From the NCBI GenBank assembly GCA_021234155.1, contig JAJEKV010000039.1, positions 9,995,077-10,059,076 on the forward strand: a stretch of DNA of 64,000 nucleotides. Reading direction: 5' to 3'. Below the pieces are notes generated by a model. That model did no database searches. It was not told where the DNA came from and saw only the letters and a list, made by a program, of their open reading frames with translations. The position numbers and the translations under genes are program-made. Of this stretch, positions 34,465 to 44,524 are shown piece by piece; position 1 is the first letter of the stretch; every line of letters starts with the position of its first letter. This DNA is from Isoetes taiwanensis (Eukaryota > Streptophyta > Lycopodiopsida > Isoetales > Isoetaceae).

Positions 34465-37400
34465 CTACTTCCAACTACTTCCAATACGTTGTCTACTTTC
34501 TCTCCAAGCTCGTTGTGTTGCATTAGCTGTAGATTTCATCCATGGTTCCCTCTTCCTTTTTCTTGATAGTTCTACTAAAGCAGTGTCTACACTCGGATTT
34601 GCCCTTCGTCTAGTATTTCTTTCATGTCTAGTGACCAGCCTTCTATAAAACCAGTGACTTAATTGATACAATGGTTTGGACATTGGTGTACTTCCACCCC
34701 TTTGGGTTGCTCTATGAAAGGCCATCTTGGCCTGTTTATGCGACTTCTCCATACCTTGTATATTCCAGACTGCAAGGCTTCCGTATGTTTTTGCAAACCA
34801 AGGTCCATGTGTATGCAATATGTGGACGTAATGCGTAACTTCAGTTTCTCCCCAAGCTGCTATATAAGCTTTCGTAAATTTTGTGACCACATCTTTGAAT
34901 GTGATGGCATCCTGTGGTCTCAAGTAATGGGCCTACAGTAAAGCATTAAGTTCAGAAAATGCATTCCAAGCATCTAATTTCTTTACAGTAGACATTGCCC
35001 CGTCTGTCCTATCTTTCTCAGCTTGGACAAGTTTCTTTCCAAACTCAAAGACTCCTTTTCGCTTAGAATCCATGTTTTTCAGGAAGTGTCTGGCCTTCTC
35101 ACCACCCAAGGAGACTTTGGCAGGCACTGAGCTTTTTTCTGATTTCTTCAAATCCTTCTCAAGCTTCACACAACCACCATGCAACCCAGCCTCTGACAAC
35201 ACTTTTTCCACTCTTGATATCCCTTCTTTTCTTTCCCCTTCGTCTTTTATGTTCCAAACAAAGCAACAACTATGTTGAATCATTTTTTCCACCATCCTAA
35301 CCATTGCATGAAGTGTGCAGAAATGCACTCTATTAAGAGGAATTGGCAAAATTGCGTCAAATGTTTTATCCTTTTTATCTCTATTTGGTGGCATGTCCTG
35401 ATTACATGACAAGGTGCTCTTGCTTTTTTTTTCTCCTTCAAGGTATACATGCAGTAAATGCAATTTCTCGAAGTTTGCACCCCTGTTGACTTTACATTAT
35501 ACATTGCCTTCTCACTTTTGAGGTCTGATGCCAAGTGAAACTTAACTTTAAAAGAACCATGGCCATCTACCTTGAGTAGCTCTCCTGACTCATATAATCC
35601 AATAAGTCTAGGCAACTATGTTTGGTCAAACACCCATTTTAATACCATGTAATTCTCTTTTTTCATTTGAAACATCCCAAGCCACGATGTATGTTCTTCT
35701 GACTGCACAGAAAACCAACGAGGATCCCTCTTTGATTTCTTAACTTGCCCTTTTTCAAAATAATCTGAGCGAAGAGCATAATTCATTAAAACCAATGACA
35801 CTCTCTCAAACTTATGTTTACTTGTCAATTCCATCTCGTCAAGCTTGAGACATACTTCCAATTTCCCCTGCACGTCTGCCTCATAAACCTGATTCAACAT
35901 TTAATGCAGTCATGTCAATATTTGATGCAATTATGCCAATAGGATAAACAAGACCAACATAATGGCATTTCTAATATAACATAGACAACGGATGGAAAAA
36001 CAATGCAACTGATGGCTAGATTGTGATGCAGGTGCTGTGATCTATGAATTAAAACATCCTAACCATTAAAGAATAAACGTTTTGGCTATGCACGTGTGTT
36101 TTGGCTATGCACGTGTATCTGCCTTTGTGATAGCACCCAACCCATATGAAACTAAAACAAGAACTTAAATGTACAAAATCAACACCTTACAACCATTAAA
36201 CAAAGGGAAAGCACAGCATTGAAGCCACCTAAGCTTGCGTGCCAGCGATTTGCACTAAACGCACCTATCATTAATGGCACAAACACAGCCCTCACAATCT
36301 AATCCCACCTGAACAACACCCTGTGCAACACCTTGGCATCCTCAAACTTCAGGATGCAGCGACTACAAAGCACCTCTAACCTAAAATCAACCTACAACAA
36401 TCTTAACAGATTTGCAATTTGCACATCCCACAATATCCTGACTAAGGTGCAAATATCCTGACCAAGGTACAGGCCTGCAAACACACCCTTCTTCTTAAGG
36501 AAAAATATAAGCACTATATAGGCACAATCAAGCCCACCACCTAGCTGCTGTAGCACAAAACTATAGCCCTAAACTAAAGCCCTATTAAGCATGCAAAAAC
36601 TTTGCCTCACACAGCTCTCCTAAAAGCCTGCAATCATAACTAGATTACTCTGCCCTTTAAGAAATTGTTAATCACCCAGAAAAATAAATGCACAACTAAC
36701 CTCTTTTATGTTATCTCTTACATTTTACCATATACACACACCATCTTATGCCACTTTTAAGTTCCAGCCAGTGCCTAAAGCAGACTTAACACTCCACCTC
36801 ATCAACCAAGCCGGATGGACTTATAATGGCAAGAGAACTTTGCATCTTAGCAACACCTATGGCCAGACCCTGATCTACTGTCTCAAACAGACCTGCAATT
36901 AACATTCACCAGCATTCTCGCCTAGCAAGACTTCAGCCATACATCTGCATGCAGCAAAAGCCATACATCTAACACTACAAGTCTTACTACACTAATATAA
37001 AAGTTAGCCTAGATTTGAAGATGTAAAAAAAAGCTCCAAAGAGATTGGTTATGTCGCATACCTGATAAAAGACTACCATGAATTTCAGTAAAGCGTCCAT
37101 GTCAAACCAGACATTGTTGTTTTGGTTTAAGCCGATGATATCACATTCATTGTCAGTAGCTTTTTTGTTCTGGATTATTGGAGTACCTGATTCAATTGAA
37201 TGCATTCCACCTAGTATGTTATTAACTGTCACATTTCTTCGCCTTCTGATACACTCCACAGTGTAAGGACGCGGCACAACCACCTTTTTTGTTCCCATAG
37301 ATTTTAGTGCATCTTGAAACGTCCTAAACAAAGCTCTATACCCAGCTCTACTAATACCTGATGTATCGCAATTAGCTTGGACCTCGTCTGCATCAATCTT

Positions 37401-38186
37401 AGCAGAAACTTCTTTTAGAACCATTTCCATGACACTTCTTCGTAAGGAAATATTTGTTGGATCATTCAACATGAAGAGAACTTCTTCCCTTATTGCTATA
37501 TTGGTTCTCACTCCCTTCTTATTTTTCTTTGTGTTAAGCACTCTTTTCATAGCATAATTCTTTTTCTAGCCGCGCCACAACCTGGTTTCAACGACTCAAG
37601 TGGTTTTGTTTTCTTGTTCCTCTCTCTTGGACCTAGAGGTGTTTTCTTCAATCTTTGTAGCCTTTTCTCCAAGATCTTTACTCTGGACTGAGCTATGTTG
37701 CACTTGCTTGATAAGGTTTTCAGTTCTTTGTTAGTTTGCCCCATTACAAAATTCTTCAATAAACCATCTTGGTGCATATGTAGAATTTCCTTCTCTAGAA
37801 ATTTTATCTTGGCTTGCAATTGTTTTTTCTCTTGTGCCACTATGTTCATTTGCTGCTCACTTTCGTTAATAATTCTGTTTGTGTCTTGCAATCGACAACA
37901 CAATTGTTGTATGTACATCTTCATGTTCTCGCAATATCCTAACAAGCCTGCTTTTCCTTCACACATAAATTTTACAAGACCTGATACAGAGTTGAAATCA
38001 GGAAACTGACCTGTTATAGGATCTCTTGGATAAATATGTCCCCTTGCTTTTCCTTCACACATAAATATGCTTTGCACCCATGATTCTCAAAAGGTTCTCA
38101 TCTAATTTGGGCTTCAATCCACCTTGTCTTCTGGACCAGCTTGGGCCATACTCTTTAGATGGCAAACACACCCGAATATCTGCCAT
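34465..38186 (-). pseudogene. DDE-like transposase gene with coiled coil, two exons
   Basis: Exon 1 runs 38186-37062: MADIRVCLPSKEYGPSWSRR, then IYPRDPITGQFPDF, a coiled coil (EQQMNIVAQEKKQLQAKIKF, about 37870-37780), and a DNA-binding-like helical segment with NISLRRSVMEMVLKEVSAKI and SGISRAGYRALFRTFQDALK. A GT donor at 37061 and AG acceptor at 35889 join in phase to exon 2, 35888-34465: VQGKLEVCLKLDEMELTSKH, FHLASDLKSEKAMYNV, SRNCIYC, LPIPLNRVHFCTLHAMVRMV, VTHYVHILHTHGPWFAKTYG, WNIQGMEKSHKQAKMAFH. KLDE, ASDLK and GMEK are candidate catalytic D, D and E (inference from the similar large family in animals and algae). Breaks: frame change near 38050, A5 run at 37561-37565, T9 run at 35424-35432, and in-frame TAGs at 35616-35618 and 34933-34935. 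Confidence 0.55.
36822..36885 (+). repeat. direct repeat, copy 2
   Basis: Near-identical to 33912-33975. It lies inside the intron of the DDE-like transposase gene. Confidence 0.8.
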
Positions 38187-38840
38187 TGAATATCTGGTTT
38201 AGAAGAGCTCCATGAAAATCCCCTTTCAAGGAATTGAACCTTGAATTTACCATGGAGGGAACGAGATAGCGCCATTCTTTGAAATAAATTTCTAATTCTG
38301 ATAAGGTGTTTCGAGCCAAAAACAATGGATTTCAGGGAATTTGCGCTGAGATCTGTCCCACCAAATACACATTATATTTTTACAAAATACCCGTCGACCA
38401 AAACTCAAATTTTGTGACCATGTCTCTTCGCGACCGCGTTAGGTGCATTTATTTCATAACCAAGTTTAAATTCAAATTTCGTGACCTCGTTTAAATTCAA
38501 GTTTCACGACCATGTTATAAGGCTGTTGAGTGGAGTTGTTGGGTTGTTGGGTTGTATTTTCAAATAAATATATGAAAAATGATGACATGGAAAAGTCCGT
38601 AATGTGATGTGGCATTTCTCTTAGGAGGACAAAACGAGATCTCAGTTGGCCTCTATGCTGGTAAGTTCTCAATTCTGAGTCATGGTTGCGACCTCTTCTA
38701 ACGATGTATTATTTCATAGCATTTTTTACTGAGTCGCTAGTTAACAGTGGTATAACCCCCTTCTTCGTGCTCGAGGGATTGGAGACACAGATTTTGGATA
38801 CCCCTGTGGATTGCTAGTGGTATGTTGAAATAACAACTTG
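38187..38840. other. 5' flank of DDE-like gene; short repeats
   Basis: 38400-38515 holds three degenerate copies of AAATTCAAATTTCGTGACC; 38535-38560 has GTTGTTGGGTTGTTGGGTTG. No gene. The boundary to element II on the opposite strand lies somewhere here. Confidence 0.45.
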
Positions 38841-38859
38841 TGGAATTTGTTCTTCTAGT

Positions 38860-39807
38860 ATAAGAATAAAAAAAGCTCGAGTGATAAGTACAAGAAGGTC
38901 AGAATGGTCCTCTCTATTGCTGCTCGGGATCCGAAGCATCTGGCTTTGTATAGCGAAGATATGGTGAAGGAAAAGTTTTACCGCACCCAGAAGTTGTTCG
39001 CTTCAAATTATTCCTTTACTTCAATGAGCAAGGCTAAGGGAACGGATAAGAAGTCAGCGCCAGTCAATTGCCAGAACTTAGGTTGGAAAGACTTGGAGGG
39101 GATGAAGGAGGCTGGCACACTCACGTTGAGGGAGCTCGGCATGGAAATTTCTAGGGCTAGAAAAAAGTTGTTCAACAGAGGGATCTTCATATCCTACGTG
39201 CTTAAGAGTCTAAAGCACTCATTTGTTACCAAGAATGTGCAAGAGAATGAGAGAAGTCTTCCAGAGAAGAGTGTGAGTCTGGAAACTCAAAGTGATGCAG
39301 AGGAGTCAGAACCTGGGAAAGACGAATTGAATCCCAATGAGGAAAAAAAAGCAATCACAAAGCGGGGACTAGAAGAGAATGGTTGGCTCAATTTTATCCT
39401 CTGGGGATTGGCCATAAAATGCTGTCGGATATAAGATGCCTGAAAGTTTGCACTAGTGATGCAGTCCTCTTCAATCACAGGAAATTCAATGCAGCTCATA
39501 TGCTGGAGATTCTCAACCTCATGGTATTATGTATCGGATCCGATGCTGACAGACATGAGAGTTGTTCAAGTGGAGCACGGAGGAAAATTTGAAGAGCAAG
39601 GATATGAGGTTCTGGGTGGTGGATGGCCAGCATTTCATGAGGGCAGTGCAAGTACTGCAAATAAAGAAGGAGATCCCACAGAGGATGATGGACCAGTATG
39701 CCAAAAGGGGGTGCAGAGTACTGTCAGCGGAGATGCCACCCGTTGAGCTCGCCAGCATCAGCCTCTGCCAAAATACAATTGCAGTAAGTGCCAGCTACAT
39801 AAAGTAA
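38860..39807 (+). pseudogene. element II, ParB-like domain coding part
   Basis: A continuous frame from about 38865 to 39434 reads KNKKSSSDKYKKVRMVLSIA, ARDPKHLALYSEDMVKEKFY, LTLRELGMEISRARKKLFNR, ending in a charged linker. The frame then changes to GIGHKMLSDIRCLKVCTSDA and FNHRKFNAAHMLEILNLM, then TDMRVVQVEHGGKFEEQGYE, then (39562-39807) MRFWVVDGQHFMRAVQVLQI and CRVLSAEMPPVELASISLCQ. WVVDGQHFMRAV matches the ParB-fold signature VVDGxHRxxA better than its counterpart in element I. Three frame changes in 250 bases argue for a pseudogene, though some could be sequencing errors. No initiator was proved. Confidence 0.5.
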
Positions 39808-39824
39808 CTTTTTTTGCATTTCCT

Positions 39825-39975
39825 AGGGTTCTCGACTCGCGTGTTGAACCTCCATGGGAGACTTTCTCGACTTGCAAATCCCTAGGAGACTTTCTCATTT
39901 ACGAGTCAAGAAAGCCCCCAGGTCGTTTGTGTTTTCTCCATGGGGGATTTTCTCGACTAGAAAGTCCCCAAGTCA
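39825..39975 (+). repeat. TCGACT palindromes, element II spacer 1
   Basis: TTCTCGACTCGCGTGTTGAA, then TTTCTCGACTTGCAAA, TTTACGAGTCAAGAAAG and TTTCTCGACTAGAAAGTC. These are half or whole copies of the palindrome family that forms the 28.5-29.4 kb array. They separate the ParB-like part from the next coding part. Confidence 0.65.
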
Positions 39976-40080
39976 TCTATATTTGCCCCCTGATCCTCTA
40001 GCTAACGCATTTCTACACGATGAAGATCAGTACCATTTTACACGGTCGGACAAAATAAGATTCTTGTGCGGTTGTGTTAA

Positions 40081-40762
40081 ATGGTAATGATTTTCTACTT
40101 CAGAGGTGGGGTCAGACTCAGTTTGTCGGTTTATTCGCTCTACGAGATGACTAAGATGACGTTCTCAATTGTAGCCCCTATCTTGATCAGATTATACATG
40201 CTCGGAAACAATGGAAAGCATTGGGTTGTCTTGAACGCCCTAAAGGAAACAAGGCTCCTTCAGAAAAGTAGAAGACTTTGGGAGAAACTGTGTACAGATA
40301 TGTCCTTTTAGAGGGCCATGAGGATGATGATGCAGATGATGAGGACGAAAAGAAAAGAAGCCATCTAGAAAACCCACGGAATCCTTATCAGACTAGTATG
40401 ATCTCATCCTCTGCAACAAATCTCTCTGGAAAAAATCGACGAAGATCTGGGCCTTGTGGTCGAAGGGTAGGCTTGAAGACAACAATGGAGACTTGCCAAC
40501 AAGGCCTGACGCAAAATTATTTGACAAGCAATTTATGAAGATGATATAGGGCTTAACAGATAAGGAAACCCTTGATCTACAGAGCAAAATATTGGATGGG
40601 ACAATTTCGCTAAGAAAGATAAGAAGCTCAAAAATGCAAGATGCAAAGGACTATGCAATGATCCTGAAGAGAAGACATGCATTAGAATATGATATCATAG
40701 GATTCTACAATATTGCTTGCAATGAGGGCCAAGATTTCGAATATTTTAAGGTGAAGGTTTGA
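40081..40762 (+). pseudogene. element II, middle coding part, unrecognised
   Basis: Frame 40081-40311 has NGKHWVVLNALKETRLLQKS and RRLWEKL. 40310-40400 adds an acidic EGHEDDDADDEDEKK stretch. About 40550-40760 reads GLTDKETLDLQSKILDGTIS, then DAKDYAMILKRRHALEYDII. Acidic and helical regions resemble the linker between ParB-like and methyltransferase parts of element I. No named domain. Confidence 0.35.
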
Positions 40763-40799
40763 TGATGATGACATGAACTAAGCCGAGTATGTCAGTCTT

Positions 40800-41717
40800 A
40801 TGTCACCACCAAAGCGGAACATCAAAACCAAACCCTTTCCTAAAGGGGCCATGGCACTTCTCAAGCACAAACTTGGATTCGGGGTCGTGCCATTTAATAC
40901 GGATGACAACTCTCCAACTTATTTGGTAACCTTGGGTCACAAGGGGTTCGGTGGTCTGGAAGCAGCGCTGGGTATATCTCCTTCTTTGCCATGAATATGA
41001 TTGAAGGCCCTACCCTATTCTATGATAAGATAGATCTTGAACGGTGGTACAAGACATGCTTGGATATGACCAATCTAGATACTTTCATTTACATGATCTT
41101 CTGCAGGTCCGGAAATCAGACAATGACGTCTCATCATAGTGGGCATTAGATATTAATTTCAACAATCTATGTATGAGCTGGAACATGAATGCAAAGTTGG
41201 CCTACCAAAGTCACCAAGTTTTGAACGTTACTTCGACAAGTGGTGATCAAGCGACTATCATTACATGGATAAGTTCATGATATTGCAAGAAAATATGGAA
41301 CCCTGGAAGCGTGGGAAGTTTATGGAGGATGTGCCCTTACTTGACAAGATCGGCACTAATGATGCTATAGGTCCAATACATAAGATTTCTATATGATCGA
41401 GGGTTATCAAGTACTTTATCACAAGCTTGGTCAAGGGAGATCAAATTGTGTCTGAGTAGTACATGAACGGCATGTTCTCCCAAGGGACTATGGTACGTGG
41501 ACTTAAGCCAATATCTATAGTTGGGAACAAGGCACTAGTTGAAACGATCAGGTTGTACTTAGATCTGCTACAAGATCATTTTGAAAAGGGAAAGAAAAAT
41601 GGAAAGAGTCATGAGGATGATAGTAAATCAGAAAACAAAGAAGCCAACAGCCAGGGCAATAAAGGGCATGACGAACATATTGAAGGGATAGACGAGCTGA
41701 TGGCAGAACAAATATAG
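40800..41717 (+). pseudogene. element II, possible degenerate methyltransferase-like part
   Basis: Segments in order: KHKLGFGVVPFNTDDNSPTY (from about 40862), KIDLERWYKTCLDMTNLDTF with IYMIFCRSGNQ (about 41025-41130), WKRGKFMEDVPLLDKIG (about 41304-41355), then frame 41463-41717 MNGMFSQGTMVRGLKPISIV with GNKALVETIRLYLDLLQ and an acidic tail. The last piece lines up by eye with AFSGSGTTIVCALKKSRN and the following MDIDMEAIKFVKMRL of the element I methyltransferase, but the SAM-binding glycines are mostly lost. If correct, element II carries the same ParB-methyltransferase order. Weak evidence; profile comparison would decide. Confidence 0.3.
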
Positions 41718-41790
41718 AGAATCTTCATGCAAGATGAATATTTCCATGCTTTACTGTCTCTAGTTTCGGTTGTTTTTGGCTCTCATGGGA

Positions 41791-41888
41791 CTTTCTCGAC
41801 CTTGGAGTCGAGAAAGCCTCCTCCTCCCACAAGTCCTGCACTCCTTCTTTTCTGACTTGGGGCCTTCTCAACTCATGAGTCAGGAAAG
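41791..41888 (+). repeat. TCGACT palindromes, element II spacer 2
   Basis: CTTTCTCGAC at 41791-41800 pairs perfectly with GTCGAGAAAG at 41807-41816 across a 6-base loop. A second, imperfect copy (CTTCTCAACTCATGAGTCAG) lies at about 41864-41888. Confidence 0.8.
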
Positions 41889-42198
41889 TCGATCGATAAT
41901 TCATAGCTTGAACATTACTAAAATATAGTGTTTATTATTTTAGGGACTTCGGTCCACTTTTATCGCCATCATCTTCGCGCTCACAAGTATTTGAGTCCAG
42001 TTTCCCGCGCCCATCCACCCCTCACAATGGTTCCGATGCAAGTCAGCAGCATGGTGCACAAAAGGACTGTGATGCAAATGAGGCTACAAGCTTGAAAGCA
42101 GCTGCAGGTAAAGGCAATAGAAATAATGGAATCAAGATCCCAGCTCTGGATTCCAGACAGGAAAACTAGTCGGAGCCAAACTCGAACTGGGATCCAGA

Positions 42199-42679
42199 TG
42201 GCCCCACAAAGCTCGTAATTTTTTATGTCAACGGAGTCTTGGCTGCAGTGTGCTAAGATAGTCATGTTCCTGAGTTCAACACCCTTATAGAAGCTGACAA
42301 AAACACAGAATAAGGTGGTCTATCCTCGACCCAAAGCAAAAGAAATCATTGAGTGGTGCATGGAGCAGGGATTTCAAGTGGCCATCTGGTCTTCAATGGC
42401 CAAGAGAAATGTTGTGAATGTCCTATATGTACTCGGGTTGCCGGTTTTGAAGTTCAAGTTTGTATGCAGCAATGAAAAGGTTGAGCACGTGAATGACCTG
42501 ATTCGGCCATCACAAAAGGGAAGTTTATCATGGTTAAGAGGCTCGAAATAATTTATGAAGCTTACCAGGATTTCAGCAAGCACAACACGATTGTCATAGA
42601 CGACAACGCCTATAAGTGCTATCATAACTCGGATAATGTGATTCTTGCAAAAAGCTATTGGCCTGAGAGTATGAAATAG
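42199..42679 (+). pseudogene. FCP1/NIF-type phosphatase domain relic in element II
   Basis: Reads KLVIFYVNGVLAAV (about 42209-42250), then VVYPRPKAKEIIEWCMEQGF and QVAIWSSMAKRNVVNVLYVL (42315-42440), FVCSNEKVEHV, and after a frameshift near 42512 FIMVKRLEIIYEAYQDFSKH and NTIVIDDNAYKCYHNSDNVI to a stop at 42677. This is the HAD-fold catalytic domain of FCP1-like (NIF) phosphatases, which act on the RNA polymerase II CTD and related targets. In plant members motif 1 is usually (L)DxNG; here the first Asp is Tyr (FYVNG), so the nucleophile is missing, while the IDD motif remains. A stop after motif 1 also breaks it. It is probably a captured host fragment or degraded cargo. Confidence 0.65.
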
Positions 42680-42955
42680 GTAAGTAATTATCTCATTATT
42701 TTGTTTCGGTGTTGGCGGAGTCCTTGTTCTCCATTTTGGTGGCCCATGTGATGGAACTATCCGAATCTCAAGATGATGGATCATGAGAGCAGCAAAATCA
42801 TGAGTGCGATGGATGTGAAATATTATGCTGAACAAGATCAATCATTTTAGTGTTGGAAAAGGAATTTCATAAAAATGTCCAAAAACTACTCTATATTTTT
42901 TGTATAATTTGTTATTATTATCTGTAATGAAAATCTTCTACATTTTGTTCTAAGG

Positions 42956-43015
42956 GCTTTTCTAGACCGGAGTCGAAAAAGCCAGGGCTATTCTAGACCG
43001 CGAGTCGAAAAAGCC
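42956..43015 (+). repeat. TCGACT-type palindromes, element II spacer 3
   Basis: Two adjacent copies: GGCTTTTCTAGACCGGAGTC at 42956 with AAAAAGCC closing the palindrome at 42983, and 42985-43015 (TTCTAGACCGCGAGTCGAAA). They follow the phosphatase relic and precede the last coding block. Confidence 0.75.
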
Positions 43016-43176
43016 ACTGCTTGTCCAAATCATGAAATGAATGCTCTACCAACTATTTCAGTTTTGCAACTCAAATGTTCATTATTCCTGGATAATAACA
43101 CCGCAATTGTTAATTATAGAATTCCGCTCTTCTAGGTGGCAAAGAACCTGGCCCAGCTCCCCCTCAAGGCACCCTG

Positions 43177-43503
43177 TTGCCAAGGCTTTGGGATAAATTT
43201 GCTCGTGATCACAAGTACTACAGAATCTCAAGGGATGAGGAGGAAAGGAAGAAGATTTCCCAAGTTAATGAGGCGCAAAAGATCCTCCAAGCATTACATG
43301 AGATCTATGGAGGTTGGAGAACAAGCATTTTTTACTCGGCGATTGAAGAAAGGATGCAGAGGAGGGATGCAGAGGAGGCTGGGAAAATCGGCTGGGAAAA
43401 CTCATTTGCACAACAATTAAATAGACTATGTCCTTTTCGTTTAAATAAGAGGGGTAAAAAAAAAGACTGGCCAAATGAAGAACAAATAGCTGATCTAAAA
43501 TGA
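43177..43503 (+). CDS. element II, last coding block, unrecognised
   Basis: 108 codons, highly charged: WDKFARDHKYYRISRDEEER, QVNEAQKILQALHEIYGGWR, IGWENSFAQQLNRLCPFRLN. It begins soon after an acceptor-like CTTCTAG near 43135. It has no family I can name and is probably the C-terminal exon of the element II protein. Confidence 0.35.
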   Translation: MPRLWDKFARDHKYYRISRDEEERKKISQVNEAQKILQALHEIYGGWRTSIFYSAIEERMQRRDAEEAGKIGWENSFAQQLNRLCPFRLNKRGKKKDWPNEEQIADLK

Positions 43504-44524
43504 TCTAAATAGACTGTAAAAAACTACAAAACGTTGAATGTGGTTTCTTTTGAACTGGCTGTGTACAAACGTTCTCTCATTTACACCTCATGGTTATCCG
43601 CAACCATGACAACAAACCGCACTACCATCTTGTTAGTATTCATTAATTCACTACTCTTTGAAATAGCTACCTTATCATGTAGCGTTAAGGGGGGTATGAA
43701 ATGGAGAATCTTTTTATTGATTTTCACACACCAGTTCAGACCTGCAGGTTCAGGTCCTCAGTTTTAATACCATGCCATGTCTTCTGAATGATGGAAAAAA
43801 GTGGCACTTTGCAAGAGGGTACAGTCTTCAAAACATTATTTCCTCAACCATTGGCCCACCCATTCCAAAGATATCTGATCAAGCCCAGCATTTCTGACAG
43901 GCAGTAAATGGGTGGCTTCCAAGTTCTATTCATGCCCACTCATTCCAACAATGAATATCTGATCAAGCAACATTTTTGACAAGCAGCAAACGAATGGCAA
44001 AGGTAGATGCAATTAATATAGGTCCAAGGTTGCATAAATAGTTGAAAAGAATAGAGACGGCTTGTTGAAAGGCCTATGACTTCATTTTAAATTGGGACAG
44101 CAGATGCAGCCAAAGATTATGCCAAACAGGTAACAGTGATTTTGGTTGAGGATATTGATGACTTGCTTTAATATCGACTGCTTCCTGTTTACTCGTCTGT
44201 TTGTTACTGCCAATGCCAAAAACCATCAGAACCACCGAAAATAACCAAGCTCGCAACCAAACTACATACCCAGACAATCTAGACTTCATGATATGCAGGC
44301 AAGAAGCAGCTCCTCTGTGAAAGTCATTTATTCGCATGGTAGACAAAAATTCATTCGAAGTAAATAATATGGAGTGCCTATGCGTACAACATCCACATCC
44401 TCAGTAGCATGAATATACCAATGAAGCATAGAAAACAAGTACTATTTCTTCAGCATGAGCCACTCAGAAAAGACGGGACATTTGTTGCAAGCTTCATATG
44501 CTTCATACCAACGAGATGTATAAC
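43504..44524. other. spacer and CCCH-gene 3' UTR
   Basis: No gene recognised. The right-hand several hundred bases are expected to be 3' UTR and downstream flank of the minus-strand CCCH gene, whose stop codon is at 44525-44527. Confidence 0.45.
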
